Assembly: GCA_009760855.2 (NCBI GenBank)
Contig: WPIO01000035.1
Span: 1,146,501-1,210,500 of the forward strand
Origin: Cristatella mucedo
Lineage: Eukaryota; Bryozoa; Phylactolaemata; Cristatellidae
Direction: 5' to 3'
Length of the DNA stretch: 64,000 nt
Made by a program: the position numbers and the translations under genes. The notes under the pieces are model-generated. The model ran no database searches. It worked only from the letters and a program-made list of their open reading frames with translations, and was not told the DNA's origin. Shown here piece by piece: positions 46,687-60,600 of this stretch (within the stretch, counting starts at the first letter, position 1; each line of letters begins with the position of its first letter).

Positions 46687-49600
46687 GGTTTGCACAGATA
46701 ATGCATTAGCAAGCACTAACTAGGTTTAGAAGTTCTGATGGTTTCAGCATACTTCAACGAGATGACAATAATAATAATAGGAATATAATAATAATAAGAA
46801 GAAGAAGAAAGCTCCTCAGCTAAAACAAGTGCAAGAAGTCTCGTAAAGCACAAAAGTGAGTTCTCTAAATCTGTTTTAGTCACGTGGAGACATCCTTATG
46901 ACTATTCAAACGTGTGTTTATCCTTGTGGCTTAACTACCGATGAATTAAACATATTATTGAATTATTTTGTATGTCATTTTGTGTCCAGAAAAGTGGGAG
47001 GACCACTTTACTATTTTTCTTAAAACTATTTCTCTTCATTATTATTCAACATCGAGCCCCATCTAAGAAAAAAGTGGCTGCCCTTCTTGAGTAAACACCT
47101 TTAATGTACTACGCCAACACAGCAATCTAGAGCATCTATGGGCATCTATGTGGATACTTTATATAACATTTGTAATTGCCAAACTCTTAAGCCTGGTAGC
47201 CTCCTACATGAAGCAATTATGACCACTCTAATAATAATAATAAAAATAATGTACTTGATAAAGCGCCCTCAGAGAACTTAATCTCTTTCTAGGCGCTTTA
47301 CATTTGCTGCAAAGGGAAATGCAATTGAATGGTAAGTAAAATCAAGCTTGAAAAACAAACAAAATGAATAATATGGTTAGGGGTGACATGCACAGGGTCA
47401 GCATGCAAATGTGGTTAGTGGCAGCATGCACAGTGTCAGCACGCATAAGCACATGAAGGACGAATCACAGGGACCCACTAAATGCTGTCCTAAATAGGTG
47501 TGTTTTTAAGTTCCTTTTAAATGTGGTCAGGTCGGGGGATGTTCTGACGCAGGTCGGGAGGGAGTTCCAGGCTTTGGGAGCATACGAACTAAATGCACGG
47601 TCTCCAAAAGATTTAAGGTTTGTACGAGGTATTTCTAGACTGTTGGATTCCGAAAAGCGGGTGGTACGATGTTTGGCCTGATGGGGGAGTATGTCGGAGA
47701 GATAGGCTGGAGCCATAGAATGAAGGGACCTAAAAGTGAGCGACAAGGCCTTGAAGTCAATCTGTTGCTTGACTGGTAGCCAGTGCAGGTCGGCGAGAAG
47801 TGGAGTAATGTGGCAACTGCGACGCTCACAACAGACAAGCCTAGCTGCAGAGTTTTACACAAGCTGTAATCGCCTGATTGCACATGCCGGTAAGCCAGCA
47901 AGCAGCGAGTTACAGAAGTCATGTCGGGGTGTCATAAATCCATGGACCAACTTACACGTGGTATTTTTATCTAAACAAGCCCGAATTTTAGCAATGTTAC
48001 GTAGCTGAAAGTAGGCAGATTTGACTGTGGAGCTGATGTGGTCGTCTAACGAGAGGTCACTTTGGAACGCGACACCTAGATTTCGAGTTGACTCAACAGA
48101 GATATGTTGTCAGAGCCAATTTTGAGAGTCAGCCTTTCCAATTTCTGAATCACACTGGGTTTGCCCATAACTAGTAAGGTATTTTTTTTATCCTCGTTTA
48201 GTTTTAGAGAATGTGCTGCCATCCATGTGCGGATGCCATCAATACATGCAGCAAGTGAGTTGAGCTGTAGGTTTGAGCTCTAGGTGGTAGCGTGCCAAGG
48301 TTACGGCTCCTCGCTCTGGTTTCACGCCGAATGATGAGGCAGGTGGTGAGCAGCAGCAGGCGATGAGCACGCATTGCCAGTGTCGAGCTTGCTCCCGCTG
48401 CTCTTGCCCTGGTGCTCTTGCGTCTGACTAGAGAAGGTTTTTGTAAAGAAGTAAAATACCCGAGGAGAAAAATAGAAATGCACAATATCGGAGCCATAGC
48501 TGTGATGGCCTACTAGGTAAGGCGGTTGCTTTCATGACCTCGGTACCGTGATTGTAGGCTCGAATCCTGCCGTGGGCGATCCTTTATTGCCGCTGCAAGC
48601 GGTGGTGATTGCCATAAAGGCTCTTCTGTCGCTATACAAAAGAAGTTGCTAAATTAACTAGTTTCTTTACATCGTACCGGCTGGAATGCAAGGAAGGATA
48701 CCAGCTGCACATCCAGATTATTATCAAGGGTGCTAAACTTGCTTCATGGGGAGGATATCTTTACCTTATCCGGGATAGCCAAAGACTGCTGGTAACAGAA
48801 GCTTTTGTTCGAGAGGCTTCTGTTATTAACTTTTTGGGAGCTCAAGTATGTAATTCTGCCATAGAGACGACATATACCTTCACCTGCTGTTGACTTCGGC
48901 ACGTGGCACTTAGTAATCTCTCTCCGTGCAGTCCTATTCTGCTACAGTTCTACTAGTGACGTGCTCTCTCCACTGCTATTAGCTCAGGGATAGGGTGCTC
49001 TCACTTCATGACTACATGACCTAGGTGTTGGGTTCGAGTCCCGCAGCAGGAAATCTTGTATTGCCCACCTCAAGCGGTGGTGATTCTAATTACGGCTCAT
49101 ACGGATTATACTAGAAAAGCTTCACAACTGGCCATTAAAAACGTCTTTTCGTAAATTCACCAATACAAACTACCTCTGAGGACGTACATCAGTACGCATT
49201 AAGCTGTTTACAATAACTACCAATGGTTAGCAATGACAGCTCATTGGTAGCTTGCTTTCCATGACATACGAACCTAAATCATGATTGGCTAAGTACGTAA
49301 AACCGTTAGCCTTTGATAATGCGTCTACGAAAATACACTCACGAAGAAAATGAAATTGTATAGAGGACCCCCCTAAATGCCACTCGCAAAACTATTGCAG
49401 TCACGCGACCATTAACATAGCAGCACGTCGCCACCTAAAACCCATTCCAACGAGCTGCTCAGCAATAGCAATGAAGGAATAGCAAGGACTTGCTCGGCCG
49501 ATCTTTGTGAACCCCTGCCCAATCATGCACCCTAGAGAGAATTATCAGCTGAGTAAGCTCCTCACCAGCTAGTCTTCCATCCAGTGTCACTCGGTATCCC

Positions 49601-51530
49601 AGGCAACTACCGTCCCTCCAAATCTCACATTCTCCTTCCGAGAGCCCCAGCTTTGCTCCTGCCCGGCATTACCAAAATAATATTATCATGTCGTGACCTG
49701 CATCTTTCAAAGAAGTTCGTCTCAGGCCACTCATTCGAAATTCGACACCAGACCAGGGCACTGGTGCGACTGGCGAGGAACCAGCTAAATTGTCTTATCG
49801 AAACATGAAACCTAGCCAGTGGGCTCCGGACATGTTTTGGAGCGAGCAGCTCCACAGGCAGCACTGCCTCGAGTGTATAGCAATTTTTTCCAGAAATGCC
49901 TGCAATTGGATGGTCTCCTTGAACGTCTCTCTAGTCGTGTGTTAAACGAACCAAAGTTTGTCTGCCGTTAATTCAGGTTATTTAAAATTGCAGCTACTAC
50001 TCCTTTGAAGCTTTCCGGATAGACTTAAGTTGGTAGTCCAGAAATTTTTGAAGGGCACATGGGACAGAAGTATGGACGAGACAGATGGATGGATTGTATC
50101 TGGTTTGATAGGCTCTTCTCCTTTAGTGGAAAATTAGACAGACGTCTAATCTTTCCATGGCTGCTAGATCTCTAGAAAGCCTTGCTGCTACTACAAAGTA
50201 GACCATTCCAATGTATCTGCAATCACTATGTTTTATTTATCAGCCTTTCGTATAGGTATGATCAGCTAAGGCGATGGTTTACTGATGGACGCTAAATATC
50301 ACTTCTATGTCAATTCAATTGTGTCCATCTCAAAATAGTACACTCACTGCGTTGCGAATTTTCTGCATTGACTGCTGCGCTTTCTCACTAATTATATACC
50401 TTACATTATGCTGTTTTGATCACTGTCTTCGCTCGGGCCTTCTCATCAAAGCTCTTAAAATTACTGGCTTGTACGCTTCATATTTAGGGTAGTTTCTGTA
50501 AGTCTGGTTGCCAAATAAAACTAGCAAACCAGTCCAATCGGATGACTGCATTACCTTTTTTATCAGAATAGTGAGTCCCAGGTACTTAAATGGATTCGTA
50601 AACTCAACTTCTTGCGCTCTGTCCGGATCCATGCTGAACGGCGCCAAGATCATGTCTGCTTTTCCTGTCTTCAGTTCACCCATCATGCCATTCCACTCCC
50701 TCGCGCCTGTAGCGTTATTCTGCAAAGTGAAAACCAGCCTCACTATGATAAAAATTGTTTCGGGACGAAAACTGGCCCGCATTAGAAAAGTATGTGGTCG
50801 AAAGCGTCCGTCGCGCCATTTCGGAGAGTGGATCTACTTCTATGCGAAACCGTCCAACTCGTTCTATTTTCCACGGCTGAAAGAAGGCTCTCTCGCGGCA
50901 AGTGCGAAGCTTACGATGACTTGGCCTCCATATTGGTCGTCGGGGACAAGGTGCAAGCTGACGTTAACGCTCAGGTTTCGCTCCAGCGTGACGAGCATGT
51001 CTATGAGGTATCCGTAGCAGCAGTAGGTAATTTCCTTGCCTGAACAGAGTGCAACCAACCGACATTGACAATCCAACAGTGCATGGCTGAAAACAACGTT
51101 CTACTGACTCGCGTTGGGGGCCGCCGCAGTGCGTCTGACCTCCGCTGCTGCTCTGCTTCGGACAAGTCTTGACCAGCTGGTCTGGCGTGCTGCTGCATTC
51201 CACGCCTTCCTGTAATTTGTAGACGCTAACGAATGGCTGCTCACCGATGGTCACCGCCTAAAATATAACCAAGGAAATTGCAGCAGCTGGTCAACCCCCT
51301 CACCGCCACCCCCCCCCCCCCGTTGCACGTAAGTACACCTACTAGTCACAGCAAGCACAGGCGTGCCCGAGATTGACCCAACGAGGGACTTGTGGGTGTG
51401 CCATCACCCTCATGTGGTTCCGCCCCAGCCGACGTTTCGCCCGCCCAGCGGGCGCACTCCGTGCAGGCACGCTACCTATCCTTGCCGAAAAATTCACATA
51501 CTGCTTGTGTGCCGGCCTGTACGCTCGCTA

Positions 51531-51613
<83 letters not shown>

Positions 51614-54600
51614 GCTCTTCACACCACGTGCTCAGGAGCAGCATAACCGACGGCTACTACCCCTGTATGTACGCTCGCCCTCGTGCGTCAAGGCACGGAC
51701 AGCACAGGAAGGTTTATTGTCCGCATATCGCATGTGCAAGGTTCAGGTAAGCCTGCTGTTCTTGACGTCCGAAAGGGAGGTCATCATACAGTTCCCCCTT
51801 TGGTTTTCGGAAGGCTCAAAAGTAAATAAGTTCATTCAAAAAAATTAGATGACAAGAGTTCAAGCCAGCCAGTGGGTTTTACAGCCCTTGTTCTGATTGT
51901 GGCCACGGACAGCCGTACGGCGCCCTGTTTAACTTCTTGGACGTTCTGGGGCGGCCAGACGTTTAAAGTGCGACATCTTGAGGTAATCCTACAATAGCTA
52001 TCAGACTTCATCTCACGCAATAGAGAGAAAGCGAGGAGCACAGCTGAGTAAGGATGGCAGTCGAGGAAAAATTATTAGCATGGAAGTAACAGCTCAAGAC
52101 GGCTGTAGAGAATGTGCCACGGCCGGCAGTAGGAGAGTGGATGTCATGGCTCAACAGGGCTGCATCAACAAGGCCACAGCGATCGTTAGATTGGATGCGG
52201 CTTGGGATTAGGGAATTAGTCTTTCGCGATGATATCAGAATACACTGGGACTAGATTGATGGTCCAAGCAGCTGGAACTGGCCTACCGCGACGTCAGAGA
52301 TGACCGCCTCATTAACATGCTAGCTCTGCCGAATATAACTGCCACTCGTAGTGACCTTGAATAGACAAACAAGGATTCTGCAGGGATAAACATTGGTAAA
52401 GATCCGATCAGTAGGAAGCTCTCTGAGAGAGGCTTCGCACGGTGGGTTGCAAAACATAAGCCTTTGCTCGCCAACCGCCATAAGGCAGATCAGTTGCGGT
52501 GAGCCACGCCATGCCCACTGGACAGAAGACGATTGAAACTATTTTTTTATGGACAGACAAAAGCACGTTCTTGATATTTGTTAATAAAGTGCCGATAAGG
52601 ATTAGCCAAAAGAAAAATGAGACGTACCGGCATGACTGCCTTTAACCTGCAGTGAAATTTTAGGGCACATTGGCGACAGAAGCTTTAACTCTGAAGGTCC
52701 TAGACTGTGGAACTCGTTTCCACAATTCTTACGTAACGACATCTACTCTCCTGCTGCCGATTATGGCTCGTCCTTTCAGCAGTCCAGAGCTGCTACTTCC
52801 ACGCTACTCACTACCTCAACTGCTCATCTGATTCTGCTATGCTTCCCACTTTCTCTTTGTTGCGTGGGATGACGTCTGTTGGCTGCCGAATGCGTACCGA
52901 AAGCCGCACAGGCTTTGAGTCCGCTAAGCGAAACTCTCCTGCTAAACACACACACAGTCTTTATGGCTCTGCGGAGTTACAGACGGAGATACATTACATT
53001 CACATATGCTATAGTTTGGGGCTGGTTTGCCGCAAACGATGCTAGAGCTCTGGATCAGAACGAGGTCAACAGAGCTGCGTGTTTGCGAAGTCAAAGCACT
53101 CTGCTTGGGGATTGGTAAATTTGGCAGCAAGGCAGCGACCCATAAGCACACTGCAAGGTCAGTTAAGCACTATTTTTCAATAATACGGTGTGGTGCTGAC
53201 GCAGCGGTCCAGCCAGTCATTTGTGGGAGTGTGTTCCATAGTCTAGGACCTGCAGAGCTTACACTTCCGTTGCCGACAGTATTGTAAGTGCACAAATGGA
53301 GCACCTACTTTGAGCATCCCCCAACCTGTAAAGAATAGTACTTTTCTATCCATAAAATAGCTCGTGGGAACGTTGCGTCTGTAAAGTCTGCAAAAAAGAC
53401 CTGGTAACAAACCACTCTTAAGGTGCATTTCAAATGAAGCGCATATGCTACAGGCTCGTTCAGCTCTGAGGGCATTGGTCGCGCAGAGTCGCGTTTCTGT
53501 TGAATTGCTGTCACGCCAATTCTGGTAATTAGTTTAGCTCCTCAGCAGCTGCTACGGGTCACTTTATAGTCATTGAAGTGAAGGATTCGCTCACGTCAAG
53601 GTGCAGACGACGGGCTCAACAAACCAGTTCTGGGTAGTAGTTCAGCGTGAAATGCGTCGCGTGCGTTGACACGTTGCTGTTATGGTTCTGTACACTCTCA
53701 GGGTGCCTGAAAGTTCTTGCACTAGATTAGAAACCTGCTTGTGTTAAACTCTAACAAAGTTTAACTGCAAGCAAATTAAAATCCCTGCCAGGCTTGTATT
53801 CTCCCGACGCACCGCAGCGACGGTTGCGCTTTGCCCCACTCGGTTATCTAGATTTCGCCGCGATTTCGTCTGCGACCGCCACTTTTTATTCTTTTTCGCG
53901 ACTCTTTGGTCTTTGGGCACATATGAGGCGCACTGGTCTCTGTCGCCTTACAAAATTTATTTTTTTAAATTTTATAACCTCAATCTTTTATTTTCTTCTT
54001 CTAGCTTGGCTTACAAACTTAGAGGCTCAGCAATTCTCCGATGACTGATTTGTCAGTCAGCGAGTAAAAACGTACGATACACAAATAGCCCAAGCCACAT
54101 AGCTCCAAAGAGCGCAAATTCTAAAGCTGCTGCTTGAAAGGTCAGGATAGTTTAAAACACTCGGGCTCAGGTAGCCATGGCGGTGCGCACTCGTCAGGAG
54201 CACTCGCCGAGTATTATCTCGCACTGGAGACTGCATGCCGCACTCGCGTACTGGTGCCGACTAAAGACGAGCTTTCCTACCTTTAGAAAGCTCGATATCT
54301 TTATACCAGGTGGTTTTTCAGTCAGACCTCCTGGCCAGACGATGTCGCTTTCGTTAACGCTGAGATAAACATTGTCAGCCTGCAGTAGCGGCGGGTAAAC
54401 GTAACGCAACGACACCTCGCACTATTGGCGCTCGCCTAGCCGCAGCAGCCGCCGGCGCCCTCCGTAGGGGGAGGCGTCGGTGCCAAAAACAGCCAGCCAC
54501 TCCGGCGGCGCCAGATGCAGAGGCAGAAGCAGAGGCCGAAGAGGCAGAGGCAGAGGCGACCACGCCGGCGAGCGCACACGCACGGCCAGCGCGCGGGCGG

Positions 54601-57600
54601 CAGAGGCGGCAGGACGGCAGCGCCTACCGCCGCCTGGTGATTAGGCGTTTCATTTAGGTGCAACTTTCCGACTACTCCGAAGCTTGACGCCCCGCGCACG
54701 TTGACGAGGTCGTACAAGGCGTTCCGACGGTCGCCATTTTCGTCGAAGGAAACGTAGCCGGTCCGGCCGTGCTCCATCGCGCTCGACGTCAGCGTTCTGA
54801 GAAGCGAGGAGAGTGCGATCGGCTGACGCTACCGGCGCTAGCGCTCCGACGCCGCCGCCGCCGGGGCCGGAATCGGGGCGCCCGAATAGAACCGTAATGG
54901 CTACCTGTACAGCTTTTCGCCGAGATCCCACGCACCCGGACGGTCCGGCATCTGACCGGGGAACTCAGTCGGCTGTTCGGCGCACTTGCTCGGTGGAGTG
55001 GTGTTTCTGCCAATCGTACGGTTCTTCGCTAGCGAGGCTAATGACTGGACCACCACGGCAGCGGCGTCTCGAATGTTCGACACCACATTACCAACGGACT
55101 CACTCGGCTGAAAGCCGAGTACACCTGCGGAGAAATAAAAGAGCTCTCGTAAAATCTGAAAGTGGATAGGCAGAGAAAATATTTTAGCTACGCCAGCTGC
55201 CATGTAAGAGCTACGAGCCCGCACGCGCATTGGACCATTATCGAAAGCACTAGCAAGCTGCAGAACAAACAAACCGACCGTCGCGAAGATCGACGATCGT
55301 CTTACAGAAAAATACGATTTTTTCCAAAAAAAAAGGTAAAGTTACACGCGCCATTCAAATGCGCACTCGAGAAACTAGATAAGAAGTAAGTATTTGCAAG
55401 TGCTCCCGAGGCGGCGAGACGACATCTGGCGATAGCCGGCTGGCGCGGATTGAACGACCTACCGCCCGGCGTTCGGGGCACAATCGACAATCCGCCACCG
55501 CTGATGGGCGAGGCGTCAACTGGGGCTAGGGCTGGTGAGGCCGGTGCCACCGGAGGCTTGCGTGCTGGGGGTGACCGGCTCGGATTCCATTGCTTCCTTG
55601 CTACCGGCCCCTGATTGCCGTTAAGAAAATTCTGTGTAGCGGCCTGCACCTCGACAGCATAGCCCTTGACAAAATGGCCCCGATAAAATAGCCTGCAACA
55701 TAAACCAGCCCAAAAAATTGCTCCGAAAAAATAAAAGAATGTTTATACAAATATTTTTTATTTCGATTAGCTTATAACCAAGAAAATATTTTACTACGAC
55801 AGTTAATATATCAAATTTTAGGATATATTTTACTGAAAAATTTAAAAAGTGAAAACGCATTGAAATATATTTGTCTTACGAAATTAAAAATAATTTAGCA
55901 ATAACTTCTTAATAATCCACATTTTTTATGTTTATTTTTGTTTTTGTTTGCCGCCATATTCTTTTAATCCTTCCAGTTCAGATCGCTCAGTCAATAGAAT
56001 CACAGAAAGGAAAAGAGTTGTTATTAAAAGCAGTAAACCCTGAACCCTTAACCTAAACCCTATTTTTGTATTTTAGGTCTTCATGAATGTTTTTATCTCA
56101 AATTATCAGCTTTGTCGGGGCTATTTTGTCAGGATTATTTTTTTCAGTGGCTATTTTGTCAGGGGCTATTCTTTTGGGTACACATAGCGGCCGCAGAAAA
56201 GATCTTTACTTCTCAATCACGATCTAAAGTCAGCAAGATGTCACTACTACCGAAAACTAGTAATGGCTGAGGTAAGGTATTGAGGCGTGCCTAGCGAATC
56301 GCTGAAACTGCACCAACGTACGCCGGCATGCCGAACCTGAGCAAAGCACGACAGCAATAAAGATCGCCCATCCGTTTACAGCAAGTCCGTTAGTTACAAG
56401 TCTAGCTACTGTTTATATTCCAGAGACAAAGAAGGCCACTTTCGCTCAGCAGGACGGCAGGAAACAAGAGACCCAAAGTTAAAGCAGCTCGAGCTGCTAC
56501 AAGTTTTCTGCTTTGCGCGCTTCGCGGCGATTGACAAACCACTAACTGCACCGTAATCCAAGTCAAATTAATACAGCCTCCCCTCGTGTTTTATAAAGTC
56601 TGCTCGGGAAATATCTCTGTGGGCGAAATCTCTGCTCTGACCAATTTTCTCGAGCTCGGTGAGCGCGGAGCTCAGCAGCGAATCCATTTGACCTCTTCAG
56701 AATCTAGCGCGTCCGCTACCTTTGGGGACGCGCGAGACTCGAAGCGATCGCTCGCTCACAATCCAGACGTATCCGGGGTCGAGCAGTCCCAGCTTTTCGG
56801 CCGCCGCGAACACGCCGTTCGCTTCTTCCTGCCTGGAAGAGACCGAGAAAGAAAAGCAAAGGGAACGTCGCAGGCACCACTCAAAGATCGCGCTGTTGTG
56901 CCGACCTCGGCGGCGACGGGCCCTCGGCGAAGCGACGGCTACCGTAGATAAGCCGCGGGAGTCGGAGCGAGAGCGAGGGCGGCGCGTCAGGCGCGCTCAC
57001 CCGGCCGCCAGCAGAATGACTCGACACGAGTCGTCCACCAGACTCCTCAGCTCGTCCTCGTACGAGTCCTCTCGCGGTCTGAGAGCGAGCATACGTTTGA
57101 TCTGCGAACCAATTTCAGCGGCGCCGTGCGCCTGGATTGCCATCGCTCTCGCGCGACACGTCGCCGGCCGCAGGACTTGATCCGGCGGCGGCGGCGGCGG
57201 CGTGCACGTTCACCTTTCACTGCACGCGCGCGCGCTCGCTCGCTCCCCGCGCACGTGGCTCTGCTCTGCCGCACTGAATCGGGAGCCGCAGGCGCGCCAT
57301 ACTTCTGCTTTCGTCTTCACCGCCCCGGCGGCCGCGGCCTGCGAAGGGTAATCCCTGTAGGCGCTCAACGTCGCCTGTCCTTCGACGTCGTCAACGTACA
57401 CGAACAGACAGCTCCTGTAGCGCAGCTGAGCGGTCAGGTGAGCCCACAGCGCCGCTTCGTGGCTAGTTGCCGGTATCGTTCGTAGGAAATACGGATGCGT
57501 GATCTGTAAGTAATCGAGCGAGCTCAAAAGCGACCAGCGCGCGGCAGCGAGCATCCGCCGCCGTTTCTCGGCGTCCATTCCTCATCGCGAAGGCGCTCGC

Positions 57601-60600
57601 TAGCGATTGGTCAATTCGCGAGACCATTCTGACCAGTCGGCTTGCCAACTTACGGCGGGCAAAGAGCGATACGGGGGAGCGAGGTCTCTTGGTGGCGTTG
57701 ATTACAGGAAGCGACTGATCGAACGGTCCGAGGTGAACGGGAGCAGCAGCGAACGACTCGATTAGTCGAGAAATTCCTCGCCGCTTTGTGCGGCTGAAAT
57801 TTTGCCGAAGCGATACATTTAGCGAGCCTTTCCTGATGTTTCGCACCCACTGAGATGCGCCCCAACGATTCGTTCCTTTTCGGGAGAGTGCGTTCCCATT
57901 ACACAAAGCTGCAGACGGTGCCGGAGCTCGGCAGCCGCCGCTCGGCGCGGCGTTAACTTTACCGCCCATTTCGTGATTGCCGAAGTGTCGAGCCGCTCTT
58001 ATCGCCGCCCTCAAGCCGGCGGCGGGGCTGGAGATCGCCTGTCTGATCGCAAGATCCACTCGGATCGCTTGGGCCGATGAAATGCGCGCTATGACGCCAG
58101 GAATAAGACGGCAAAGCAGGAGCGCGTCTGGTCTGGGATCTTTCGGATTTAGCGGCCGATGATGACGTCAAGGAACGCCGATTTGCATATTCAGCAAGAC
58201 GTTCAACATTGGAGCTATTGCAACGTTTTTATTTTGACCTTCATAATAGAGCGTCGAACAATGGGCCTCTGCCGATGTGCGAGCATGGACTCGGAACTCT
58301 TTACTGGATTACTGCCGGCTCTGGCTAGCCTGCTACAGCAGCATCGGATAGTACCTGAGGGCCCTATGCTTGGTCTGGTTCTTTTCACGGTTTATATTCT
58401 CTCTCTTGCCGATTTGATTGGCAGGCACAACCTAGGCTTTCACTTCTATTCGGGTGACGTTCACTTGTACCTTTGCTCTTTGATTCCACCCAGCCCTCCA
58501 GCACGTCGAATTTTATTAACTTCCGATATGGCTGCAAGGCTGGTCTTCAAGTCCCAGCGGTTTGAGCACGTGTCACCTTTGCTGAAAGAGCTAGGATGGT
58601 TACCGGTTGAGCAAAGGATACAGAGCAAAGTTCTTACGCTTACCCACAAGGCCCGCCACGGCTTGGCTCCTTCGTACCTAGCTGAACTGCTGCATCAATT
58701 TCAGCCTGTTCGTGCTCTCAGGTCCTGTGTGGACAATAAATTAGCTGTCCCATTCCTCCGCTTAAAGACAGTTGGCTACAGAAGCTTTAGCTCTGCAGGT
58801 CCTAGACTGTGGAACTCGCTTCCACAATTCTTACGCAACGACATCTACTCTCCAACTGCCGACTATGGCACATCTTTTTCAGCGCTCCTGAACTGCTACT
58901 TCCATGCTACTCACAACCTCAACTGCTCTCCTGACTCTGCTATGCTTCCCACTTTCTCTTTGTTGCGTGAGACGAAGTCTGTTGGCTACCGAAAGCGTAC
59001 CGAAAGCCGCTTAGGCTGTGAGTGCGCTATACAAAACTCTCCTGCGTAACACCCACGTGGTCTTTATGACTTTGTGGAGTTACTGACGGAGATACATTAC
59101 ATTGCTGCATGTATGGATGAGGTCCGTATATGGATGGCAGCAAACTTTTCTAAAACTGAATGGTGGTCAAACTAACTTACTAGGTATGGACAAACCAAGT
59201 GTGATTTATAAATTGAAAAACGTAACGCTCAAAATCTGTTCTGAAAGCATATCTCCTGTTGAATCTGTACAAAATCTAGGCGTCCTTTTCCAAAGTGACC
59301 TTTAATTAGACGACCATATCAACTCCACAGTCAAGACTGCCTACTTTCAGCTATGGAATATTGCTAAAATGCGGTTTTGCTTAGGCAGGAATTCCAAATA
59401 TAATTTGTTTCGTGCAATTGTGACATCCCGTCTTGACTTCTGTAATTCTCTGGTTGCTGGTCTAACGGACTGTGCAATCACGAGCATACAGCTGGTGCAA
59501 AACTCTGCAGCTCCGCTTATCTGCCGCCAGCGTTGCAGTTGCCATATCGCATCACCTCTAGCAAATCTGCTCTTACTCCCAGTCAAGCAACGCATCGACT
59601 TCACAGTTGTTTTGTTCACTTTTAGATCCCTTCATTTTTTGGCTCCAGTCTACCTATCCGATCTACTGCCTCACCAGGCCAAGCATCGTACCACCCGCTT
59701 TTCGGAATCTGTTTACCTATACCTCGTACAAACCTCAAATCCTTTGGAGATCGTGCCTTTAGTTCGTATGCTTGAAAAGCCTGGTACTCACTTCTGAATG
59801 GCTTCGCGACATCTTCTGACTTGAAGACATTTAAAAAGAAGCTAAAAACTTGTCTATTTATCACAGCATTTAGTGGATCCATGTGATTCGTCCTTTGTGA
59901 GCTTATGCGTGCTGACTGTGCATGATGCCAGTAACTATATTTGCTTGCTGACCCTGTGCATTTCACCTATAACCATGGTGTGCATGCTTGTTGTCATTGA
60001 GCATGCTACCATTAACCATTCGATTATACTTCCTGTTGCAGCAAATGTAGAGTGCCTAGACAGAAAGAATTCTTCGAGGGCGTTATACAAATGCATTATT
60101 ATTACTATTATTATAGCTATTTCGTGTAACGGGTCGTCGAAACGCAAATAAGTCGGGAACTGTCGTAGCTGTACCCATGGCTTATCATAAGACGGTAAGC
60201 ATTCTGCAATGGTCATGTCACGTGAATTCTGTAGCCACGGCGAGCTCAGCAAAGAGCGTGAAAGTGCAACGAGTAACATTTTCTTGATGAAAAGATTTAG
60301 TACATAACTGTTCCCAAAAAAGCCACGGCGGCCCTGCTGGTCTTTTGCAACAAATGTAAAGCGCCTAGAGAGAGATTGAGTTCTCTGAGGGCGCTTTATA
60401 AAGTGCAATATTATTATTATTATTACTATTATTATTGAGTAGCAGGGTTTTATATCAGGGGTGAGTATAGTGGGACCTCCGCTGCATTAAATCGGTGAGC
60501 TAGAGAGACATCCAAGGCCCGCAGCCCCACCGAGCTCAGGCAAAGCTACGAAACTAAAGCTATTGGATCCGATTGGGAATACGTCACTAAAGTCTAACTA

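Larger units (their letters stand above)
54400..58150. other. GC-rich, CpG-rich block spanning GluN1 exons 3-7
   Basis: GC and CpG rise sharply near 54400 and fall near 58150, with an AT-rich interruption at about 55650-56200 that coincides with a MITE-like element. GluN1 exons 3-7 in this block use GC-ending codons far more than exons 9-17 of the same gene, so composition follows location rather than gene. Confidence 0.6.

Noticed and set aside
48975-49060. tRNA gene
   Set aside because: A and B boxes are present but no cloverleaf with a closed acceptor stem could be drawn; it matches the SINE heads.
51363-51848. Leu-Ser repeat frames
   Set aside because: Translation of a (CT)n microsatellite inside GluN1 intron 8.
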